A stretch of DNA of 64,000 bases from Mimachlamys varia (lineage: Eukaryota > Mollusca > Bivalvia > Pectinida > Pectinidae). A program made the translations under genes and the position numbers. Location: NCBI GenBank assembly GCA_947623455.1, contig OX392538.1:22567001-22631000 (forward strand), written 5' to 3'. Each line of letters begins with the position of its first letter. The stretch's first letter is position 1. Below are positions 56,801 through 64,000 of the stretch, one piece after another. Under the pieces are notes generated by a model. That model saw only the letters and a program-made list of their open reading frames with translations. It was not told the DNA's origin and searched no databases.

Positions 56801-59800
56801 ACAGCAGTGAAAATATAAGTTTTATCAGTTTGATAATTTTCTATATTTCACAGGCAAAAATGTAATAAACATGTATATATCACAACGTTAGTGACAATAA
56901 GGGGAAGTAACTCGTAAATAACATTATCATATCCAGGGGGCGGATTTTCACTGTAATTACGAATTAATACTTCCGACCGACAAATTGGTCGAGTATTTTG
57001 GTTTACGCACATGTATAAGGTAATATAACATTGAAATCAAAATCAGCGTATTTGGCTATGCGCGATTATATAATCAAAGTTTAACAGCAAAGTACACCAT
57101 GCCAGGAATTCCGCGAGCCGTATACCAGTGTCAAGCACATATAGTATATATATATAGCATGGATGTATGTGTATACACGAGAGGTCAGCCACCAACAGAG
57201 ACGTAATATTTAAATGAGCCGTGGGAGTGAAAAACTGATTTCTTTGTTACAAACCGCATATAGATTATTAAAGTCATCATAATTATTAACAATACCATGG
57301 GAACATCATTTCCTGTTAGGTTTAGGCTTTCAAATTGTTCAGATATCATGAGATTGGTAGCAATTCAAGCTTTTCCGGAGCGGGAGGGGAAAAAATGACA
57401 TGGGTCAAAGGTCACAGAATAGTGGCAGCAATAGACGCCAAAACTACTCGTTGTTTTAGCGCTAAAAACCATAAGTATAATGTTAAAAACCATAAGTATA
57501 ATGTTAAAAATCATAAGTATAATGTTAAAAATCATAAGTATAATGTTAAAAACCATAAGTACTGTATAATGGTAAAAATCATAAGTATAATGTTAAAAAC
57601 CATAAGTACTGTATAATGTTAAAAATCATAAGTATAATGTTAAAAATCATAAGTAAAAAGTATAATGTTCTATTCAGTACGTATGTTTGTTTAAGCTTTA
57701 TATCAAGTTGATTATTTAAAGACATATGGATACCTTTGTATAAAATGTAAGTAATATTTAGTTAATACAGCTATTTTAATCAACAGGCCTGTCCGCCCTA
57801 TTCCATATACTCGTATGTTCTACAGTACCTTACTTTCCCTAGGTTTGTACCATTGATGAAACAGTTTCATTTGGACATCAATTCTCGAGTGGATGTCGAC
57901 GAAAAGGAGTAAGTATTTTATTCCAAGTTACACATTGTATTTTTAGGCCGCATCTGATTTGTTTAATAAGTCGAAAATTTAAGAAGGAACAAACGTAGAA
58001 TAATATAGTACTGTTACTATTACGTTCAAAACCTATCTTCATTATAATATATTGGTATGCTTTTTAAATAAATCTTGAGGGGTCGATCGAATTATTCACA
58101 TCATTGCATTTGTAAAACGTCATCCATGAAATCAAATTGATTTCATTTTTACAGTTGTGGTATCGCACAACGCACCAAAAACTGCGTGCGTGCATCGTGC
58201 ATACATCGTGCACACATCGTTCGCCCATGGTGCGCCCAACCGGGCGATCTAAAGATCGTGCGTTTATGTGTGCGATTAAATCGCACACACGCACGATTTG
58301 GTACAATTGGTCGATACATATTACGGAATGAAAAACATATGGAACCCTCTTGTCCAAAACTATTTAAATTCGCATCATATTTATTGGGATTATGTCAATT
58401 TAACAATATACAGTAAACAGTATTACAGTGATCATAAGACAGCCAAGTGCGGGTTAAGCTACCAGGTATCAGAATATGTAAATAACATGCCGGAGTTTTA
58501 CCTTTCCCGTGTGCGGCGATACGCTACGGCAGCCATTACCGAGCGACCGTTATGAAAACAAACTGGACCCTTATAATCAGTTATTTGAAAAACCCTCCCC
58601 TCCCCAACACTTTACCTGTGTTTTCACACCTAGGCGAGTGTTGTAAGTGCCCCGGGCCAGAGATATCTACATACATGTATATTGGCCATGTACAGGTACA
58701 GTTTATAACTTGGTAAAACTGGCAATATTTACTTGAATGAGAACTTGTCATTATGAGTTGAAAGTTTACATACATGTGTCTATTTGGTTTGTTTCTAAAA
58801 CTACAGAAAGACTATGATCAATTTTTAGAAATATATAGATAGAACTATCAGCTAATGTAAATAGTTAAAATATAGAAATATGTTTAAAACAACTAGCGCG
58901 AAACCGTATATATTGTTAAACTATTTCTAAATTTACATCAACCATGATTGTCATCGCACAATGTTAGTCTATCGTGCGCCCACATGTGCGTTAGAAATAA
59001 TCGCCCGGAATCGCATCGTTCGCACATCGTGCATACACCGTTCGCCCATCGTGCGCCCACCGCACATCGTGTAACGTTGTGCGATCCCACAACTGTATCA
59101 GTAAAATATCGAAAATAATTCAATCAGAACTCTGCTTACAAACGACATTTGGGAAAATCAAAAGCTGCCACTGTTTTTTTACTATAAAAAAAATAAACAG
59201 AATATCTAACAGTATCTTCAGTAATACCAAACATATTTCACTCATGTGGCTTATATTCTAATATTAGCCCCACTCGTGAAATATATCCTCTATATATTAG
59301 AAGTGCAAGCACAAGATTGAGGCGCGACTAGTTGATATATTTATGCATGTATCTATCAGATCAGGTGTCCCTCTATGTACAGCTATGCAAATTACAAAGT
59401 CGATTCTGATAATGCTCGGTAAAAGCTTCTTCTCACAACATGCAAAGCTGAATTACATCTGTCCACAAAATGCACAATGACCTGACTAGGCACGCCCACC
59501 TCCTGTATTTAATATGTTGTCACCACATACCGGCTTTAATTAGACTCCTCAGAGGCTCCTTAAATTATCTGGAGAGTATTTTTAATACAACATATTACAT
59601 ACATTTGATAAAAACTAATGACAATTTCATTCAATAATTACTGCATACTGGCATATGTATTGTTTCCTAGAGTCCTCTCGCTTTTCGTTGCTCAGAGTAT
59701 ATAAATACTCGACTCATCAGCAATTACAATAAACGCACAACTTAATTTTTTAAAGAAATTGTTGTCTACCAAAGAAATACATAATACTAACAAGTTTATC

Positions 59801-62800
59801 AATTTGATTTACTCTTTGATGATAGTAATTCGTAAATATCATATTTTATGACAACATCCGTTTCTGTTATCATCATTCAAAATAAATACCCACAAGATCA
59901 TGTTTTATATCTTAAAAGGAGTGTTTGCACGAAGGTCTGCTAGTTGGCAGGGATATTGACACCTTGACAAGATCGTTTACACTGTATCATAAGTGTTGTT
60001 CTGATGACTTCTGTAACCAAGACTGTCAGGATCACCATCAACAGGGTAAGACAGTGTTGTTCTGAAGACTTCTGTAATCAAGATTGTCAGGATCACCACC
60101 AACAGGGTAAGGCAGTGTTGTTTTATTGACTTCTGTAACCAAGACTGCCAAGATCACCACCAACAGGGTAAGACAGTGTTGTTCTGTTGACTTCTGTAAT
60201 CAAGACTGTCAGGATCACCACCAACAGGGTAAGACAGTGTTGTTTTGAAGACTTCTGTAATCACGATTATCGGGATCACAATCGATAGGGTAAGACAGTG
60301 CTGTTCTGATGACTTTTGTAATCAAGATAATCAGGATCACCACCAGCAAGGTAAGACAGTGTTGTTCTGATGACTTCTGTAGTCATGACTGTCAGGATCA
60401 CCACCAACAGGGTAAGACAGTGATGTTCTGATGACTTCTGTAATCAAGGTTGTCAGGATCACCACAAACAGGGTAAGACAGTGTTGTTTTGAAGACTTCT
60501 GTAATCAAGATTGTCAGGATCACCACCGACAGGGTAAGACAGTGCTGTTCTGATGACTTTTGTAATCAAGATAGTCAGGATCACCACCAACAGGGTAAGA
60601 CAGTGTTGTTTTGAAGACTTCTGTAATCACGATTATCGGGATCACAATCGACAGGGTAAGACAGTGCTGTTCCGATGACTTTTGTCATCAAGATTGTCAG
60701 GATCACCGCCAACATGGTAAGACATTGTTGTTCTGATGTCTGCTGTAATCAAGATTGTCGAGATCACCACCAACAGGGTAGGACAGTGTTGTTCTGATGA
60801 CTGCTGTAGTCATGACTGTCAGGATCACCACCAACAGGGTAGGACAGTGTTGTTCTGATGACTGCTGTAGTCATGACTGTCAGGATCACCACCAACAGGG
60901 TAAGACAGTGATGTTCTGATGACTTTTGTAATCAAGATAATCAGGATCACCACCAGCAAGGTAAGACAGTGTTGTTCTGATGACTTCTGTAGTCATGACT
61001 GTCAGGATCACCACCAACAGGGTAGGACAGTGTTATTTTGATGACTTCTGTAATCAAGACTGTCAGGATCACCACCAACAGGGTAAGACAGTGTTGTTCT
61101 GAAGACTTCTGTAACCAAGACTGCCAGGATCATCACCAACAGGGTAAGACAGTGTTGTTCTGATGACTGCTGTAATCAAGATTATCAGGATCACCACCAA
61201 CAGGGTAGGACAGTGTTGTTCTGATGACTGCTGTAATCAAGATTGTCGGGATCACCACCAACAGGGTAAGACAGTGCTGTTCTGATGACTTTTGTAATCA
61301 AGATAATCAGGATCACCACCAGCAAGGTAAGACAGTGTTGTTCTGATGACTTCTGTAGTCATGACTGTCAGGATCACCACCAACAGGGTAAGACAATGAT
61401 GTTCTGATGACTTCTGTAATCAAGGTTGTCAGGATCACCACCAACAGGGTAAGATAGTGTTGTTCTGATGACTTCTGTAATCAAGGTTGTCAGGATCACC
61501 ACCAACAGGGTAAGACAGTGATGTTCTGATGACTTCTGTAATCAAGGTTGTCAGTATCACCACCAACAGGGTAAGACAGTGCTGTTCTGATGACTTCTGT
61601 AATCAAGGTTGTCAGGATCACCACCAACAGGGTAAGACAGTGCTGTTCTGATGACTTTTGTAATCAAGATAATCAGGATCACCACCAGCAAGGTAAGACA
61701 GTGTTGTTCTGATGACTTCTGTAGTCATGACTGTCAGGATCACCACCAACAGGGTAAGACAGTGATGTTCTGATGACTTCTGTAATCAAGGTTGTCAGGA
61801 TCACAACCAACAGGGTAAGACAGTGTTGTTCTGATGATTTCTGTCATCAAGATTGTAAGGATCACCATCAACAGGGTTAGAAGGTGTTGTTCTGATGACT
61901 TCTGTCATCAAGATTGTCAGGATCACCACCAACAACATAAGACAGTGATGTTCTGATGACTTCTGTAATCAAGGTTGTCAGGATCACAACCAACAGGGTA
62001 AGACAGTGTTGTTCTGATGATTTCTGTCATCAAGACTGTCAGGATCACCACCAACATGGTAAGACATTGTTGTTCTGATGTCTGCTGTAATCAAGATTAT
62101 CAGGATCACCACCAACAGGGTAGGACAGTGTTGTTCTGATGACTGCTGTAGTCATGACTGTCAGGATCACCACCAACAGGGTAAGACAGTGATGTTCTGA
62201 TGACTTCTGTAATCAAGATTGTCGGGATCACCACCAACAGGGTAAGACAGTGCTGTTCTGATGACTTTTGTAATCAAGATAGTCAGGATCACCACCAACA
62301 GGGTAAGACAGTGATGTTCTGATGACTTCTGTAATCAAGGTTGTCAGGATCACCACAAACAGGGTAAGACAGTGTTGTTTTGAAGACTTCTGTAATCAGG
62401 ATTGTCAGGATCACCACCGACAGGGTAAGACAGTGCTGTTCTGATGACTTTTGTAATCAAGATAGTCAGGATCACCACCAACAGGGTAAGACAGTGTTGT
62501 TTTGAAGACTTCTGTAATCACGATTATCGGGATCACAATCGACAGGGTAAGACAGTGCTGTTCCGATGACTTTTGTCATCAAGATTGTCAGGATCACCGC
62601 CAACATGGTAAGACATTGTTGTTCTGATGTCTGCTGTAATCAAGATTGTCGAGATCACCACCAACAGGGTAGGACAGTGTTGTTCTGATGACTGCTGTAA
62701 TCAAGATTATCAGGATCACCACCAACAGGGTAGGACAGTGTTGTTCTGATGACTGCTGTAGTCATGACTGTCAGGATCACCACCAACAGGGTAAGACAGT

Positions 62801-64000
62801 GATGTTCTGATGACTTCTGTAGTCATGACTGTCAGGATCACCACCAACAGGGTAGGACAGTGTTGTTCTGATGACTGCTGTAGTCATGACTGTCAGGATC
62901 ACCACCAACAGGGTAGGACAGTGTTGTTCTGATGACTGCTGTAGTCATGACTGTCAGGATCACCACCAACAGGGTAAGACAGTGCTGTTCTGATGACTTT
63001 TGTAATCAAGATAATCAGGATCACCACCAGCAAGGTAAGACAGTGTTGTTCTGATGACTTCTGTAGTCATGACTGTCAGGATCACCACCAACAGGGTAGG
63101 ACAGTGTTATTTTGATGACTTCTGTAATCAAGACTGTCAGGATCACCACCAACAGGGTAAGACAGTGTTGTTCTGACGACTTCTGTAACCAAGACTGCCA
63201 GGATCATCACCAACAGGGTAAGACAGTGTTGTTCTGATGACTGCTGTAATCAAGATTATCAGGATCACCACCAACAGGGTAGGGCAGTGTTGTTCTGATG
63301 ACTGCTGTAATCAAGATTGTCGGGATCACCACCAACAGGGTAAGACATTGCTGTTCTGATGACTTTTGTAATCAAGATAATCAGGATCACCACCAGCAAG
63401 GTAAGACAGTGTTGTTCTGATGACTTCTGTGGTCATGACTGTCAGGATCACCACCAACAGGGTAAGACAATGATGTTCTGATGACTTCTGTAATCAAGGT
63501 TGTCAGGATCACCACCAACAGGGTAAGATAGTGTTGTTCTGATGACTTCTGTAATCAAGGTTGTCAGGATCACCACCAACAGGGTAAGACAGTGATGTTC
63601 TGATGACTTCTGTAATCAAGGTTGTCAGTATCACCACCAACAGGGTAAGACAGTGCTGTTCTGATGTCTGCTGTAATCAAGATTGTCGAGATCACCACCA
63701 ACAGGGTAGGACAGTGTTGTTCTGATGACTGCTGTAATCAAGATTATCAGGATCACCACCAACAGGGTAGGACAGTGTTGTTCTGATGACTGCTGTAGTC
63801 ATGACTGTCAGGATCACCACCAACAGGGTAAGACAGTGATGTTCTGATGACTTCTGTAATCAAGGTTGTCAGGATCACAACCAACAGGGTAAGACAGTGT
63901 TGTTCTGATGATTTCTGTCATCAAGATTGTAAGGATCACCATCAACAGGGTTAGAAGGTGTTGTTCTGATGACTTCTGTAATCAAGATTGTCAGGATCAC
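50837..64000 (+). CDS. Secreted or GPI-type Ly6/uPAR (LU, three-finger) domain protein, spliced, 3' end beyond window
   Basis: Seven exons: 50837-50887 (ATG at 50845), 51256-51344, 51590-51661, 52516-52636, 53671-53771, 57843-57908, 59919-60045; all introns GT-AG with matching phases. Joined: a signal peptide, then two three-finger LU domains. Domain 1 runs from QCFEC to CVECCDGDMCNNKGC, domain 2 from YCYQC to HKCCSDDFCNQDC. Each has the first C-x2-C, several further cysteines, and the diagnostic CC-x3-(M/F)CN. LU domains form three beta-strand fingers held by disulfides and act outside the cell as receptor ligands, toxin-like modulators or GPI-anchored surface proteins; no partner can be named. 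Each domain is a three-exon module of phases 1-0-0-1, so the gene grew by module duplication. About 206 residues are visible. More domains or a GPI signal may follow beyond the 61-bp array that fills the last intron. Confidence 0.85.
51256..51344 (+). CDS. LU domain 1, first exon
   Basis: Acceptor ATATATTCCAG; encodes VYTAGPQCFECSATPRL, EFCDYFTQCEEGE; donor GTAATA at 51345. Starts in phase 1, ends in phase 0. Q-C-F-E-C is the LU opening C-x2-C. Confidence 0.85.
51590..51661 (+). CDS. LU domain 1, second exon
   Basis: Acceptor TTAATCCAG, donor GTAAGT at 51662, 24 codons: KCYVQKIRTHNG, HDQYTSGCVSNQ. Phase 0 on both sides. Equivalent of the exon at 57843. Confidence 0.85.
52093..52262. repeat. 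Palindrome of about 170 bp in LU intron
   Basis: ATATAATCTTCCCCTTCCTTG (52094) pairs with its imperfect complement near 52240-52262; GAGAAATCTCCAACC with GGTTGGAGATTTCT; GATATACTTGGTTG with AAATCAAGCATATCTCC. The centre is CTCTACCGAGGGTTAGA. Confidence 0.8.
52516..52636 (+). CDS. LU domain 1, third exon
   Basis: Acceptor TTTTATCATAG, donor GTTTGA at 52637 (weaker). Encodes SCSLDMNFHGSFGELTPYGQ, VTCVECCDGDMCNNKGCGDT plus one base. CC-x3-MCN is the LU signature end. An acceptor two bases further (CATAGAG) would break frame. Confidence 0.88.
53671..53771 (+). CDS. LU domain 2, first exon
   Basis: Acceptor GGAATTTCACAG, donor GTAAGG at 53772. Phase 1 to 0. Encodes GPPPRESRGPYCYQCQHMPD, PTYCERLTICDHNE; a Pro-rich linker then the LU C-x2-C opening. 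Confidence 0.88.
53975..54065 (+). pseudogene. Penelope-like fragment in LU intron
   Basis: KYIGKDKVRITKFLVDNIFI, EF is a diverged copy of the KYTEEDIVRIIEFLIDN, IFVEF segment at 42240-42310. About 30 codons only. Confidence 0.6.
54190..54542. repeat. 21-bp minisatellite, array 1
   Basis: About 16-17 units of ATGTTAAAAATCATAAGTAT plus A, with occasional units carrying an extra ACTG (AAGTACTGTATAATG). Confidence 0.92.
54735..54840 (+). mobile_element. tRNA-derived SINE, second copy of the short family
   Basis: A box TAGCTGTGTGGTAGAG, B box GGGTTCGATTCCC, then tail TTTTCTTTCCTGTTACAAATG, like the tail of the copy at 4919-5024. The T stem is partly unpaired, so it is not a functional tRNA. Confidence 0.7.
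54841..55960. other. LU intron sequence
   Basis: No exon or domain recognised. Contains two related segments (TGGCTGTTTTTCAGCCATTTTG near 54920 and GGCCGCCTTTCCGCCATTTGG near 55074) and a short GGAACGTATATGTCCCTG palindrome (55729-55745) of the nano-element type. Confidence 0.45.
55970..56135. repeat. Palindrome of about 165 bp
   Basis: TTCAATGGTTTGCCGTTTAA (55978) pairs with TTAAACGGCAAACCATTGAA (56109), through TATCAAATATATTTCAC and GGCAGATTTTTTTATATTTT, around CACGAGTGCGTAGCACGAGT. Confidence 0.92.
56200..57461. other. LU intron sequence with small repeats
   Basis: A short tandem of TTATATTTTCACTGCAAAATC (56724-56790) ends in an inverted copy (GCAGTGAAAATATAAG). GGGTAACTTTTGCAACGTAGAA and GGCGGGTCACTTT blocks repeat near 56530-56700. 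The frames at 56223-56490 show no domain. No exon recognised. Confidence 0.45.
57462..57663. repeat. 21-bp minisatellite, array 2
   Basis: About 9 units of the same 21-bp repeat as 54190-54542, including the ACTG-extended variant, in the same LU intron 3 kb further on. Confidence 0.92.
57843..57908 (+). CDS. LU domain 2, second exon
   Basis: Acceptor CTTACTTTCCCTAG, donor GTAAGTATTT at 57909, phase 0 both sides, 22 codons: VCTIDETVSFGH, QFSSGCRRKG. Its S-G-C aligns with T-S-G-C of the exon at 51590. Confidence 0.85.
58152..59095. mobile_element. TIR element with ATCGTGC subterminal motifs, TA-flanked
   Basis: 944 bp with ends CAGTTGTGGTATCGCACAAC and GTTGTGCGATCCCACAACTG inside TA dinucleotides (58150-58151, 59096-59097). 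Both subterminal regions (58190-58300, 58970-59075) are packed with CATCGTGC, CATCGTTCGCCC and GTGCGCCCA motifs. No transposase. TA target and CAGT-like start suggest Tc1/mariner-type mobilisation. Inserted in the last complete LU intron. Confidence 0.8.
59096..59918. other. 3' part of LU intron
   Basis: AT-rich, ending in acceptor TTTTATATCTTAAAAG. Holds a short inverted pair around CTAATATTAG (59258-59267). No exon recognised. Confidence 0.5.
59919..60045 (+). CDS. LU domain 2, third exon (source of the 61-bp array)
   Basis: Acceptor ATATCTTAAAAG (ends 59918), phase 0. Encodes ECLHEGLLVGRDIDTLTRSF, TLYHKCCSDDFCNQDCQDHH, QQ plus one base, with donor GTAAGAC at 60046. KCC-x3-FCN is the LU signature, aligned with ECCDGDMCN of domain 1. 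From TGTTGTTCTGATGACTTCTG (60003 area) to the donor the exon is itself the first unit of the downstream tandem array, so the exact functional donor among many near-identical ones is uncertain; only the first keeps the exon of normal length. Confidence 0.85.
60000..64000. repeat. 61-bp tandem array made of LU exon end plus splice donor, about 65 units, open at right edge
   Basis: Unit: GTAAGACAGTGTTGTTCTGA, TGACTTCTGTAATCAAGATT, GTCAGGATCACCACCAACAG, G. Bases 10-61 are homologous to the last 52 bases of the exon at 59919-60045, and the first bases are its donor. The period is constant at 61 (for example GTAAG at 60046, next at 60107). Most units keep GGTAAGAC or GGTAGGAC; a few lose GT (CAACATAAGAC near 61930, GGTTAGAAGG near 61875). 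Since 61 is not divisible by three, the array cannot be translated as repeats of the finger. It fills the start of the next intron. Confidence 0.95.

Noticed and set aside
57335..57616. 93-codon ORF with an NVKNHKY-type repeat
   Set aside because: 21-bp minisatellite in an open frame.
60000..64000. CRISPR array
   Set aside because: Regular 61-bp periodicity without unique spacers, in a eukaryotic intron; the unit derives from the adjoining exon.

Overview
The window is eukaryotic, AT-rich and intron-rich, and is most likely from a lophotrochozoan, probably a bivalve mollusc. The reasons are: an LDLa/LRR/rhodopsin-type receptor of the snail GRL101 / relaxin-receptor-like (type C LGR) kind; a transposase-SWIM fusion, a Penelope-like reverse transcriptase and a tRNA-derived SINE of types I associate with bivalve genomes; GT-AG introns full of MITEs and minisatellites; and no bacterial-style gene packing. 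The clade is inferred; no species can be named.

Two spliced host genes can be reconstructed, both on the + strand. (1) A seven-transmembrane receptor: exon 1 at 16143-16599 (signal peptide), exon 2 at 27586-27708 (Cys-rich), a large exon at 29839-32505 (LDLa-like module, about 19 LRRs, hinge, TM1 to TM6), an exon at 32900-33042 (TM7 with NPxxY) and a tentative last exon at 38591-38659. All junctions use GT-AG and keep frame, giving about 1152 residues. (2) A Ly6/uPAR-type three-finger (LU domain) protein: exons at 50837-50887, 51256-51344, 51590-51661, 52516-52636, 53671-53771, 57843-57908 and 59919-60045. They encode a signal peptide and two LU domains, each made of a three-exon phase 1-0-0-1 module. 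The gene runs off the right edge.

Layout: 1-1.7 kb, a broken DDE transposase with a SWIM zinc finger. 1.7-16 kb, no host gene but many repeats: TTAA-flanked MITEs, a 42-bp minisatellite fused to a tRNA-type SINE, three head-to-tail 1.1-kb TIR elements each carrying an exon-like segment with a splice donor, a mariner remnant and a pogo-like MITE. 16-33 kb, the receptor, whose 11-kb first intron holds a foldback element of about 9 kb (18431-27390). That element has long inverted arms and itself contains a non-LTR fragment, a SINE, a 5S-derived sequence and a Harbinger-type deletion derivative. 35.5-40.2 kb, a second foldback structure. 41.4-43 kb, Penelope-like remnants in inverted orientation. 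43-50 kb, no clear gene. 50.8-64 kb, the LU gene.

The most striking feature is the last 4 kb. A 61-bp tandem array (about 65 units, running off the edge) is an amplification of the 3' end of the last visible LU exon together with its GTAAGA splice donor. The intron therefore starts with a tandem field of donor-like sites. Many other small ORFs in the window are repeats or chance frames.
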